Shown in pieces: positions 1 through 7,429 of a stretch of DNA of 10,832 bases. Under the pieces are notes generated by a model. The model was not told the DNA's origin and did not search any database. It saw nothing but the letters and a program-made list of their open reading frames with translations. The stretch is from positions 1 through 10,832 of the forward strand of contig JAPSJG010000088.1 in assembly GCA_031178305.1 (NCBI GenBank), written 5' to 3'. Both the position numbers and the translations under genes were made by a program. How positions within the stretch are numbered: the stretch's first letter is position 1; each line of letters opens with the position of its first letter. Origin of the DNA: Sinorhizobium sp. (GTDB taxonomy: Bacteria; Pseudomonadota; Alphaproteobacteria; Rhizobiales; Rhizobiaceae).

Positions 1-97
1 CTGGACTAGGCTCACTTCCCAGGCCGATAGCAAGATCATTACGCTTTGCGTTTCCGTTTAGTGCCCGTGCCGGAAATCCGAAAGCGGACAAGGTGGC

Positions 98-109
98 AAA
101 AGCGCTTTT
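98..109. repeat. 12-bp perfect palindrome upstream of the integrase fragment
   Basis: AAAAGCGCTTTT reads the same on both strands and is flanked by GC on both sides (with one extra T on the right). It lies about 100 bp before the integrase start. The rest of 1-207 shows no gene I can support. It may be an operator or a remnant of a mobile-element end, or chance; no partner copy was seen in the window. Confidence 0.3.
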
Positions 110-207
110 TGCACGATCTAAAGCTGCCAGGCTGCTCTCGGCCCCCGAGCTGCAACGCTGGTGTTTCCCGTTTCTCCATCGGCCAATCAAGGCCGAGGAG
201 AACTCAC

Positions 208-513
208 ATGGGCCACTCTCAATACGATGATCCCAGCCGTGAACGCGCCGCTTGGAACGCAGGAAAGAAGGTGGGAACCAAGCGTCCGCTAACACAGAAG
301 CAAATCCGGGCTGTTCGCTTCTTCCTCGATCGCGAGGGACGTATTCGTGACCGCGCCTTGTTCGATCTGGCAATCGACAGCAAGCTTCGCGGCTGCGACC
401 TGATAAAGATCAGGATCCGCGATCTGGTCGCCGGGCCGGAAATTCGGACCCGTGAGATCGTTGTTCAGCAAAACACGGGTCGGCCAGTCCAGTTTGAGAT
501 CACCAGCGACGCC
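208..513 (+). pseudogene. Truncated tyrosine-type site-specific recombinase (phage integrase family), N-terminal part
   Basis: The ATG at 208 is preceded by GAGGAG seven bases upstream, a strong ribosome binding site, so I prefer it to the in-frame ATG at 46. About 102 residues, MGHSQYDDPSRERAAW through FEITSDA, resemble the N-terminal half of a small (about 200-residue) integrase frequent in rhizobia. Residue R61, in the segment SKLRGCDL, fits the first catalytic arginine of the family. The segment QQNTG at residues 87-91 sits where tyrosine recombinases usually carry a lysine before TG, so the catalytic lysine appears to be replaced by N89. After codon 102 the similarity stops and the frame runs into an unrelated remnant, so the His/Arg/Tyr catalytic residues of the C-terminal half are absent. 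The reading frame stays open to 885 but that part is not integrase. The fragment is very likely inactive and marks past mobile-element activity. Confidence 0.7.
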
Positions 514-920
514 TGCCTCAGTACCGAGAAGGTGAACGACCAGTATGGCAGCCGTGCCCCCTGTGGAGCATGGACCTGCTTTACAAGGAGATCGACGCGC
601 TGTTGCAGATCTTCGACATCGCCGGTCGCGGCCAGGCGCTGTTCGCCGATCTTAAGGGCGCGAAGCTGCGCTGCGCTGCGCGCCGCCGTATCGAAGGACG
701 GCAAGAAGCTTTCCTACGTCTTCTGGTTCTCCAGCCCGTCACCCTCGGCCGATGCGTATCTCGGTGGCCAGAACACCGCCTCTGGCTTCATCGCGGACGT
801 GCTCGATGGCGAAAGCGCCATCAAGACGAGACCGAATGGCCGATGCTCGGCTGGGAAGGCATCATCGCCTCCAATCCGGACGTGATCGTCGTCGCCGGCC
901 TCGACCGCAACCGCTGTGGA
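514..920 (+). pseudogene. Frameshifted remnant of a TroA-fold ABC transporter substrate-binding protein (iron-siderophore/cobalamin type)
   Basis: Recognisable pieces follow one another in different frames. Frame 1, about 517-546, gives STEKVNDQY. Frame 2, near 548-559, gives AAVP. Frame 3, 561 to about 655, gives LWSMDLLYKEIDALLQIF and on to ALFADLK. Frame 1, about 679-815, gives KDGKKLSYVFWFSSPSPSAD and on to ASGFIADVLDGESAI. Frame 3, about 822-917, gives TEWPMLGWEGIIASNPDVIV and on to VVAGLDRNR. Read together these look like the middle and C-terminal part of a periplasmic metal-chelate-binding protein (FecB/BtuF-like fold), where 'W/S-EGIIA-NPDVIVV' is a typical segment. There is no start codon or signal peptide, and the N-terminal part is replaced by the integrase fragment. 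At least four frame changes make it non-functional. The fold assignment is moderately sure; the ligand is unknown. Confidence 0.55.
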
Positions 921-941
921 AGTCTCACAACATCACGCACG

Positions 942-964
942 ACCGCACATCTACTTTCTGCGGT
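942..964 (-). terminator. Weak stem-loop downstream of the betB-like gene
   Basis: ACCGCA at 942-947 and TGCGGT at 959-964 are perfect complements (6-bp stem, 11-base loop), about 30 bases past the betB stop on the minus strand. No T-run follows on the minus strand, so it is at best a weak end signal for the eight-gene operon. No better candidate was seen between 921 and 993. Confidence 0.2.
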
Positions 965-993
965 AAGCCCTTGGAGTTTGCCACCAGATCATC

Positions 994-2457
994 TCAATAC
1001 GGCGCCTCGACCTTGCCCATGGACACATAGACCGTCTTCAGCTCCGAATAATGCTCCAGCGCGGCAAGCGAGTTCTCACGCCCGAAGCCGGATTGCTTGG
1101 AACCGCCGAACGGGATTTCGACCGGGGCAAGGTTGTAGGTGTTGATCCAGAGCGTGCCGGCTTCGAGCTGGTCGACGAAGCGGTGGGCGCGGGTGATATC
1201 GGCGGTGAAGACGCCGCCGGAGAGGCCGAATTCGGTTGCGTTGCCACGTTCTATCACCTCGGCCTCATGGTCGAAGTCGAGGACGCACATGACCGGCCCG
1301 AAAATCTCTTCGCGCGCGATGATCATGCCGTCGGTGACGTCGGAGAACACGGTCGGCTGGATGTAGTAGCCGTCGCCCGAAACGTCGTTCGGAATGCCGC
1401 CGCCGGTCACAAGCGTCGCGCCTTCCGCCTTGCCCTTCTCGACATAGTCGAGGACCTTGTCGCGCTGCGCTTTGGAAACCATCGGCCCGAGCTGCGTCGC
1501 CTCGTCCATCGGATCGCCGATCAGGATCTTCTCCGTGCGCTCCTTGAGGCGGACGAGGAACTTGTCCTTGATGCCCTTTTGCACGAAGACGCGGGTGCCG
1601 TTCGAGCAGACCTGGCCCGTCGAATAGAAATTGCCGAGCATGGCGCCGCCGATGGCGCTTTCGAGGTCGGCGTCGTCGAAGACGATGAGCGGCGACTTGC
1701 CGCCGAGTTCCATCGTCACATGCTTGAGGTCGGAGGCCGCCGCACTCGCGACCTTCCTGCCCGTGGGTACCGAACCGGTCAGCGAGACCTTGGCGACGTC
1801 CTTGTGGTTGACGAGCAGCGGCCCGGTCGTGCGATCCCCCTGGATGACGTTGTAGAGCCCCTTCGGCAGGCCCGCTTCCACGAGGATTTCCGCGATCTTC
1901 AGCGCGCCGAGCGGCGTGTTTTCCGAGGGCTTGAACACCATGGCATTGCCGCAGACGAGCGCCGGCGCCCCCTTCCAGCAGGCGATCTGCTGGGGATAGT
2001 TCCAGGCACCGATGCCGACGCAGACGCCGAGCGGCACGCGCTTGGTGAAGGCGAAATCCTGCCCGAGCGGGATATAGTCGCCGTTGAGCCCGGCCGCCGC
2101 GATGCCGCCGAAGAATTCGAAAGCGTCCGCCCCGGAGGTCGCGTCGGCGACGATCGTCTCCTGGATCGGCTTGCCCGTGTCGAGCGTTTCCAGCTCGGAA
2201 AGCTCGCGGTTCCTCTCGCGCATGATCTCCGCCGCGCGCTTGAGGATGCGGCCGCGCGCCGTCGGGCTCATCGCCGCCCATTCCTTCTGCGCCCGCTTGG
2301 CGGATGCGATGGCCTTCTCGACGATCGCCGCCGTCGCGGCATGCAGGCGCGCGATCACCTCGCCGGTGGCGGGATAGATGCTCTCGAAGGGCGTGCCGGC
2401 AGCGTCTTCGACATAGTCGCCGTCGATGAAGTGCGAGGCTTTCGGTTGGGCTCTCAT
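994..2457 (-). CDS. betB: Betaine aldehyde dehydrogenase-like NAD(P)-dependent aldehyde dehydrogenase (BetB)
   Basis: A cytoplasmic aldehyde dehydrogenase of 487 residues, the normal BetB length, expected to oxidise betaine aldehyde to glycine betaine. The family catalytic residues are all present: N152 in WNYPQQ, K176 in FKPSE, general base E250 in MELGGKSP, nucleophile C284 in GQVCSNGTR, and E384 in EEIFGP. The GQVCSNGTRVFV and QIACWKGAPAL segments are typical of bacterial BetB rather than other aldehyde dehydrogenases. Start ATG 2457 has GGAG six bases upstream, lying inside the end of the preceding FMN oxidase gene; that gene's TGA is one base away, so translation is probably coupled. It is the last gene of the operon. 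Unlike classical betICBA clusters, no betA, betI or betC is next to it, so the physiological aldehyde here may be a related trimethylammonium or amino aldehyde released by the operon's own pathway. The fold and chemistry are sure; the substrate is less so. Confidence 0.88.
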   Translation of the reverse strand: MRAQPKASHFIDGDYVEDAAGTPFESIYPATGEVIARLHAATAAIVEKAIASAKRAQKEWAAMSPTARGRILKRAAEIMRERNRELSELETLDTGKPIQETIVADATSGADAFEFFGGIAAAGLNGDYIPLGQDFAFTKRVPLGVCVGIGAWNYPQQIACWKGAPALVCGNAMVFKPSENTPLGALKIAEILVEAGLPKGLYNVIQGDRTTGPLLVNHKDVAKVSLTGSVPTGRKVASAAASDLKHVTMELGGKSPLIVFDDADLESAIGGAMLGNFYSTGQVCSNGTRVFVQKGIKDKFLVRLKERTEKILIGDPMDEATQLGPMVSKAQRDKVLDYVEKGKAEGATLVTGGGIPNDVSGDGYYIQPTVFSDVTDGMIIAREEIFGPVMCVLDFDHEAEVIERGNATEFGLSGGVFTADITRAHRFVDQLEAGTLWINTYNLAPVEIPFGGSKQSGFGRENSLAALEHYSELKTVYVSMGKVEAPY

Positions 2458-2458
2458 C

Positions 2459-3643
2459 TCATTCTCCTCGCGGATAGCGTTTCAGATTGTTGGTCATGAA
2501 GGTTTCGAGGTTGGGATCTTCGATATCCAAACATCCGAGCTGCCGCATCAGGCCGGATAGCTCGTCATTGAAGATCTCCATCGCCCGATCAACGCCGCCC
2601 TGGCCGTGGCCCGCAGCGCCATAGAGGAAGGGTCGGCCGGCAAACACATAATCCACGCCCAGGCACATCAGGGCGAGGATATCCGATCCCCTGCGCACGC
2701 CGCCGTCGAACATCACCGGAAATTCCGCGCCCACGGCTTTGCGGATCGCGGGCAGGCAATCGATGGAGCGTGCCGCGCGATCGAACTGCCGCCCGCCGTG
2801 ATTGGAGACGATGACCGCATCCACGCCCTTCTCCCGGGCAAGGCGCGCATCGTCAGGATGCATGATGCCCTTGACGACGAGCGTGCCCGGCCAGAGCTGG
2901 CGGAACCGCCTCAGATGATCCCAGGTCTGCAATGCATAGCCATGCTCGATCGAGAATTTCGCGACGTCGAGTCCCGAAGCGCCCTTGGGAAGATAGGGAG
3001 CCCAGTTCTCCATGACGGGCAGACCGCCAGTGCCGAGGTAGCGCAGGGTCCATGCCGGGTGAAGCAAACCGTCGAGAACGGTCCGCGCGGACAATTTCGG
3101 CGGTATGTCGATGCCGTTGCGGATGTCGCGCTCGCGCCTAGCCGCCACGGGAATGTCCACCGTAATGACCAGCGCACCGCAGCCGCAGGCCTCGGCACGC
3201 CGGATCATGTCGACGTTGATGGCGTCGTCGGCGGTCGTGTAGAGCTGGTACCAGAGGTTTTCGCCGGCGATCTCCGCGGCCGCCTCCATCGAGGCGACGC
3301 TGACGCCGGACATGATATAGGGCACGTGATGCCGCTTGGCCGTTCGCGCGAAGAAAAGCTCCGCCTGCGGCCGGAACAGTCCGGCATAGCCCATGGGAGC
3401 GATGCCCAGCGGCCCGCCATAATCGCGGCCGAGCAACCGCCTAGAGATCGAGCAGGCGCCGACGTCGCGCAGATAGCGCGGCAGGAAGCGGAAGCGTGCG
3501 AAGGCATCCCTGTTCTCGCGCAGACCGAGCTCGTCGCCCGCCCCGCCGGCGATCCAGTCGTACAGCATCTTCGGAAGGCAGCGTCTGGCCGAGCGCTCCA
3601 GGTCGTCGGTATTCACGATCTTGTCGAGCGGCAGCTTGAACAT
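2459..3643 (-). CDS. FMN-dependent alpha-hydroxyacid oxidase/dehydrogenase (LldD/glycolate oxidase family)
   Basis: A 394-residue flavoprotein of the L-lactate dehydrogenase, mandelate dehydrogenase and glycolate oxidase family, which oxidises L-2-hydroxyacids to 2-oxoacids. The six active-site residues known from glycolate oxidase can be matched: Y28 (MLYDW), Y135 (WYQLY), D163 (TVDIP), K258 (VVKGI), and H282 and R285 in SNHGGRQ. The FMN phosphate-binding end is DGGVRRGSD (313-321) and AGRPFLYG (335-342). Length is normal. About 25 residues around 195-220 fall where membrane-bound members carry a variable loop, so membrane association cannot be judged. Start ATG 3643 has GGAAG seven bases upstream. 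It lies 50 bp after the FAD-linked oxidase and one base before betB. I leave the symbol blank because lactate is only one possible substrate; the operon suggests a larger hydroxyacid. Confidence 0.88.
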   Translation of the reverse strand: MFKLPLDKIVNTDDLERSARRCLPKMLYDWIAGGAGDELGLRENRDAFARFRFLPRYLRDVGACSISRRLLGRDYGGPLGIAPMGYAGLFRPQAELFFARTAKRHHVPYIMSGVSVASMEAAAEIAGENLWYQLYTTADDAINVDMIRRAEACGCGALVITVDIPVAARRERDIRNGIDIPPKLSARTVLDGLLHPAWTLRYLGTGGLPVMENWAPYLPKGASGLDVAKFSIEHGYALQTWDHLRRFRQLWPGTLVVKGIMHPDDARLAREKGVDAVIVSNHGGRQFDRAARSIDCLPAIRKAVGAEFPVMFDGGVRRGSDILALMCLGVDYVFAGRPFLYGAAGHGQGGVDRAMEIFNDELSGLMRQLGCLDIEDPNLETFMTNNLKRYPRGE

Positions 3644-3693
3644 TGTCTTCCAGGGCGGGTTCGAAACCGGAGTCTTCGCGGCCTCATGGCGTG

Positions 3694-5067
3694 TCAGATG
3701 ACCTTGCCCGGATTGAGGATCCCCTTCGGGTCCAGTGCCTGCTTCAGCACCTTCATGGTGGCGATCTCAGCCGCCGACCGGGAGTGGTGCAGATAGTCAC
3801 GCTTGGCAAGGCCGATGCCGTGTTCGGCCGAGATCGATCCGTCATAGCCGGAAATCAACTCGTAGACGAGCCTGCGGACCTCGCCCTTGCCCTCGGGCGA
3901 GGCAAGACCGGTCGTGACGTGCAGGTTGCCGTCGCCGAGATGACCGAGAACGTGAAGGCCGAGATTGCCGGGCACCTCCTCGTACAGTCGGCGCTCCACG
4001 TCATTGACGAAAGCCTCCATGCCGGCGACCGGAAGGGAGATGTCGAAGTCGATCATCGTCGGGAACAGGCGCATCTCGGCTTCGAAATCCTCACGGATCT
4101 TCCACAATTCCTGCCGTTGGCGCGAGGAGGAGGCGATGACGGCGTCGGCGACCAGTCCCTCCTCGATGGCCCGGCCGACGACCTTTTCAAAGAGCGCCGC
4201 ATCCGCTTCGGCCTCGAAACCCTCGGATTCGCACAGGATGTAGAACGGATAGCAGCCCTCGATCGGCGAACGGCCGTTAAGCAGCGCGTCGACATTGAAA
4301 TGGAAGAACTCGGCCCACATGATCTCGAAGGACGACAGGGTGCCGCCGAGATCCCGGCGCATCGCGCCGAGGGTCTGCGCCACGGCTTCGAACGTGTCGA
4401 AGGCCATGAGCGCGGTGTTGACCGAATGCGGGGCGGGATGCAGCCTCAGCACTGCCCGCGTGATGACGCCGAGCGTGCCTTCCGAGCCGATGAACAGGTG
4501 CTTGAGATCGTAGCCGGTATTGTCCTTCGCGAACGCCGAAAGGTGGCTCAACACCGTGCCGTCGGCGAGCACGCATTCAAGGCCAAGGACCTGATCGCGC
4601 GCCACCCCGTAGCGCAGGGCCTGGAAGCCGCCGGCATTGGTCGAGAGGGCTCCGCCCAGCGTGGCGCTTCCCCTCGCCCCGAAATCGAGGCCGAAGCGCA
4701 GGCCATCCGCGGCGCAGCGTTGCTGGATGGTCTCGATGATCGCGCCGGCGCCGGCCTCAACGGTCATTCCCTGCCTGTCCGGCACGCCGATATCGTTTAG
4801 GCGTTCGAGCGAGATCAGCAGCGTCTGACCCGTCGATTGGGTTGCGCTCACCAGATTTGTGCGTCCACCCTCGACGATGACCGACTGGGCCTTCGCATGG
4901 CAGAGCGCGAGCAGGGCCGAAAGCTCCCGTACGTCCCCCGGCTTCGCCAGCCCCAGCGCCTCCGTCGGCCTGTTGACCCAGAAATCCTGCGGCCGTTCTG
5001 AAAGCGTCGCGCCGTCCACGACGCTGCGCTCGCCCACGATCCGCCTTACATCGTCGAGATCGACCAT
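3694..5067 (-). CDS. FAD-binding 2-hydroxyacid dehydrogenase (GlcD / D-lactate / D-2-hydroxyglutarate dehydrogenase family)
   Basis: A 457-residue oxidase of the vanillyl-alcohol oxidase fold, normally acting on D-2-hydroxyacids and passing electrons to the respiratory chain or an acceptor. The N-terminal FAD-binding domain covers about residues 35-215, with the phosphate loop near 66-75, STNAGG (142-147) and GSEGTLGVIT (194-203). The C-terminal cap domain has GHLGDGNLH (375-383), which carries the metal/substrate histidines of the family, AEHGIG (414-419), and the closing DPKGILNPGK segment. The FAD loop reads GGRTNLVSAT where most relatives have GG-TGL-GG, a local oddity. Start ATG 5067 follows the aldolase stop by four bases, with GGTAGG just upstream. 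No cysteine-rich iron-sulphur domain is present, so it is not a GlcDF-type fusion, and no glcE or glcF gene is adjacent. The specific hydroxyacid is unknown. Confidence 0.87.
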   Translation of the reverse strand: MVDLDDVRRIVGERSVVDGATLSERPQDFWVNRPTEALGLAKPGDVRELSALLALCHAKAQSVIVEGGRTNLVSATQSTGQTLLISLERLNDIGVPDRQGMTVEAGAGAIIETIQQRCAADGLRFGLDFGARGSATLGGALSTNAGGFQALRYGVARDQVLGLECVLADGTVLSHLSAFAKDNTGYDLKHLFIGSEGTLGVITRAVLRLHPAPHSVNTALMAFDTFEAVAQTLGAMRRDLGGTLSSFEIMWAEFFHFNVDALLNGRSPIEGCYPFYILCESEGFEAEADAALFEKVVGRAIEEGLVADAVIASSSRQRQELWKIREDFEAEMRLFPTMIDFDISLPVAGMEAFVNDVERRLYEEVPGNLGLHVLGHLGDGNLHVTTGLASPEGKGEVRRLVYELISGYDGSISAEHGIGLAKRDYLHHSRSAAEIATMKVLKQALDPKGILNPGKVI

Positions 5068-5071
5068 TTGC

Positions 5072-5851
5072 CTACCTTTCAGCGATGGCGCCCAGCTCTT
5101 TCACGAGACTGCGCCCTGATGCCTGGATGAAGCCCATATCCGAACCGATGGTGAAGAGCGAGTAGCCCATGCCGATCAGATCCGGAATAAGGGACGTATT
5201 CGGCGCATCGATGGCAGCCAGCTTGCCGGCCCGTTTTGCCGCTTCGGCAACGCGGCGCAATACATGACCCATCTCGCCATGGAACCGGCCGATGGGAAGG
5301 CCCAGCGAACCGGCAAGATCGGCAGGTCCGACGAACAGGACATCGAAGCCGTCCACGGCCAGGATCTCCTCGACATTGGCCAGTCCCTGCACGCTTTCGA
5401 GCTGGAGGATCAGCGTCGTCGCATCGTTGGCGTCGGCAAGATACGCCTCGAAGCCGTCGTAATAGCCCGATGCCCGCCAGGGCCCGATACCGCGCGTGCC
5501 TGCCGGCGCATATCTGCAACGCGAGACGATCGATAGGGCCTCCTGCGCCGTCTCGATCATCGGCACCATGATGCCGGAAACACCCGCATCGAGCGCCGCC
5601 TTGATGTCATCGGCGGATTTCGACCGCGGCCTGAAGATCGTCGGGGCGCCGTGCAGTTCGGCCGCCGGCAGGAGGCCGGAGAGCGCGTTCACGTCGATTG
5701 GCGAGTGTTCGCCATCGAGCAGCAGGAAGCCGAACTGCGCACGCGCCGTCAGCTCGATGACGATGGGATGGGGAATTCCAACCCAGGTGCCGAAGATCGG
5801 CTTTCCGGCGCGAAGCTGAGCCTTCAGGCTCTTGGCCAATGGAAGTGACAT
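5072..5851 (-). CDS. HpcH/HpaI family class II (metal-dependent) aldolase
   Basis: A cytoplasmic aldolase of 259 residues, the usual length. Members cleave 4-hydroxy-2-oxoacids (for example 4-hydroxy-2-oxoheptanedioate or 2-keto-3-deoxy sugar acids) to pyruvate plus an aldehyde. Residues matching the characterised HpaI site are H49 in DGEHSP, R74 in FRPRSKS, and the metal ligands E152 in LQLES and D178 in VGPADL. The segment RYAPAGTRGIGPWRASGYY (113-131) is strongly typical of the family. I chose ATG 5851 (MSLPLAKSLK), which matches family N-termini and has AAAGAG eight bases before it. An in-frame ATG at 5869 directly abuts the stop of the upstream permease and would add six residues; it has no clear ribosome binding site. 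It sits between the ABC importer and two hydroxyacid dehydrogenases, suggesting it cleaves the imported or oxidised substrate. The substrate is not determinable. Confidence 0.88.
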   Translation of the reverse strand: MSLPLAKSLKAQLRAGKPIFGTWVGIPHPIVIELTARAQFGFLLLDGEHSPIDVNALSGLLPAAELHGAPTIFRPRSKSADDIKAALDAGVSGIMVPMIETAQEALSIVSRCRYAPAGTRGIGPWRASGYYDGFEAYLADANDATTLILQLESVQGLANVEEILAVDGFDVLFVGPADLAGSLGLPIGRFHGEMGHVLRRVAEAAKRAGKLAAIDAPNTSLIPDLIGMGYSLFTIGSDMGFIQASGRSLVKELGAIAER

Positions 5852-5869
5852 GATGCGTGCTCTTTGCAT

Positions 5870-6700
5870 TCAGGATTTGCGGAAGGCGGTGTTGTCCCGG
5901 CTCTTCCCGGAAAGGCGGACGAAGATCTTCGTGATCACCACGGCAAGGACGATGTAGATCGCAGAGATGAGAAGGAGAGGTTCGTAGGTCAGGTAGGTCT
6001 GCTGGCGTACCTGCGCGGCTACCGAATAGACGTCGATCACCGTAATGGTCGCGACCAGCGGGGTTGCCTTGAGCTGGAGGATCGTCTCGCCGGCCAGTGT
6101 CGGCATCGCCCGCCGGAAGGCCTGCGGCAGCCAGATGCGGCGGAACATCAGGAAACCGGACATTCCATAAGCCCGCGCCGCGTCGAGCTGGCCCTTCGGC
6201 ACGCCCTTGAACGCACCGCGGAATACTTCGCCCTCATAGGCCGCATAGGACATCGTCAGCCCAAGGAAGGCGTAGGGCCAGGCCTGCCTTAGGATCGGCC
6301 ACAGCGCCGAGTCGCGAATCCAGGGAAACTGCGGGAACAGCGATCCGAGGCCGTAATAGAGCAGCCAGAGCTGGAGAAGCAGCGGCGTTCCACGGATGAC
6401 CGTGCAAAACGCGCGCGCCGGCAGCGCAAGCCATCTGGGGCCGACGACCTGCACCAGGCCGACGGGGATCGCCAGCAGCATGCCAAGCGAGCTGGTGACG
6501 ACCACCAGCAGCACCGTCATGCCCAGCCCGCGAATGAGCAGCGGGTAATAATCGCCAAGCCAGTCCCAACGCATCCGCAGCGCTGCATAGGTGGCAAGAA
6601 CAATTGCCGCGACGACGGGCGTCACTGTGCCCGCATCCAGGCGAAGGCTCCGGAAGCTGGCCCTCCCGCCCTGGACCAGTACATTCGGCCGCTCAGACAT
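5870..6700 (-). CDS. Polar amino acid ABC transporter, inner-membrane permease (HisM/OccM-like)
   Basis: A 276-residue permease of the polar amino acid uptake (PAAT/His) family. Hydrophobic segments are near residues 25-42, 60-86, 108-122, 142-158 and 240-262. The ATPase-coupling EAA loop is at about 171-200 (QLDAARAYGMSGFLMFRRIW and on). The segment VIRGTPLLLQLWLLYY (101-116) is a family hallmark. I chose ATG 6700 (MSERP): it overlaps the upstream permease stop by eight bases (ATGTCTGA) and has GAAGGG eight bases before it. A GTG at 6709 would add three residues. It has a longer N-terminus before the first membrane segment than its partner permease, as is common for one of the two subunits. 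It works with the neighbouring permease, ATPase and binding protein. Confidence 0.9.
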   Translation of the reverse strand: MSERPNVLVQGGRASFRSLRLDAGTVTPVVAAIVLATYAALRMRWDWLGDYYPLLIRGLGMTVLLVVVTSSLGMLLAIPVGLVQVVGPRWLALPARAFCTVIRGTPLLLQLWLLYYGLGSLFPQFPWIRDSALWPILRQAWPYAFLGLTMSYAAYEGEVFRGAFKGVPKGQLDAARAYGMSGFLMFRRIWLPQAFRRAMPTLAGETILQLKATPLVATITVIDVYSVAAQVRQQTYLTYEPLLLISAIYIVLAVVITKIFVRLSGKSRDNTAFRKS

Positions 6701-7412
6701 GCGCCACACCCTTCGTCGCCCAGGCTTCCAGCCGGCGGGAGAGGAGATTGGAAAGCATCGTCGCGAGCAGATACATGCAACCGGCGGCGATGAAGAAGGT
6801 GAAATAGGCCTTCGTGGTCCCCGCCGCCTGACGGGTGACCTGTGTCAGCTCGCCGAAGCCGAGCACGGCGAGCAGCGCCGTGTCCTTCATTGCGATCAGC
6901 CAGAGGTTGGAGAGCCCCGGCAGGGCGAAGGGCAGCATGGCCGGAAGCGTGACGCGCCTGAGCGTCAGCCATGACGACATGCCATAGGCATGCGCCGCCT
7001 CGATCTGGCCGTAGGGAACGGAAAGGATCGCACCGCGGATCACCTCGGTTGAATAGGCGCCCTGGACGACGCCAAGCACGACGATTCCGGCGACCGCGCC
7101 GTTGAAATCGATCTTCGCCTGCCCGAGTGCGGTGAGCACGCCGTTGATAAGGTCGGCCCCGGCAAAGTAGACGATGAGGATCAGCACCAGTTCCGGCACG
7201 GACCGGACGATCGTCGTATAGAGGTCGAGGGCCTGGCGCGTCACGGCGCCGCCGCCGAGCTTGCCGAGCGCGCCGGCAACGCCGATGACCAGCCCGAGGG
7301 CGAAGGCGCCCAGCGCGATGGTCAGGGAGCGCGCCAGCCCGGCGAGCATGGCGCTGCCCCATCCCCCCGCCGTCAGCAGCTCGAAGCTTGCGGCGGCGGG
7401 GGACCAGATCAT
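6693..7412 (-). CDS. Polar amino acid ABC transporter, inner-membrane permease (HisQ/OccQ-like)
   Basis: A 239-residue permease, the usual size of the HisQ/OccQ subunit. Hydrophobic segments lie near residues 21-48, 72-96, 105-120, 160-180 and 203-224. The EAA coupling loop starts at QIEAAHAYGMSSWLTLRRV (136-154). VRSVPELVLILIVYF (69-83) is the family's second-segment signature. The ATG at 7412 has no ribosome binding site at normal distance: the only good one, GGAG at 7438-7441, is 25 bases away. That GGAG is seven bases before an in-frame ATT at 7430, so the true start may be ATT 7430, adding six residues (I/M-N-Q-L-F-D). I list the ATG as the conservative choice. It overlaps the next permease gene and lies 70 bp after the binding-protein gene. 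Confidence 0.88.
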   Translation of the reverse strand: MIWSPAAASFELLTAGGWGSAMLAGLARSLTIALGAFALGLVIGVAGALGKLGGGAVTRQALDLYTTIVRSVPELVLILIVYFAGADLINGVLTALGQAKIDFNGAVAGIVVLGVVQGAYSTEVIRGAILSVPYGQIEAAHAYGMSSWLTLRRVTLPAMLPFALPGLSNLWLIAMKDTALLAVLGFGELTQVTRQAAGTTKAYFTFFIAAGCMYLLATMLSNLLSRRLEAWATKGVAHV

Positions 7413-7429
7413 GTCGAACAGTTGGTTAA

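Noticed and set aside
46..885. A single 279-residue plus-strand protein
   Set aside because: Only codons from 208 to about 513 resemble an integrase; the upstream part lacks a ribosome binding site and the downstream part is a different, frameshifted gene remnant.
1051..2499. Long plus-strand open frame opposite betB (482 codons)
   Set aside because: It is antisense to a clear BetB protein, is rich in Arg/Asp/Glu/Ala as expected of a GC-rich shadow frame, and has no recognisable domain.
2606..4800. Long plus-strand open frames opposite the FMN and FAD oxidases (396 and 385 codons)
   Set aside because: They mirror the codon bias of the real minus-strand genes, have no recognisable domains or suitable ribosome binding sites, and overlap conserved catalytic motifs on the other strand.
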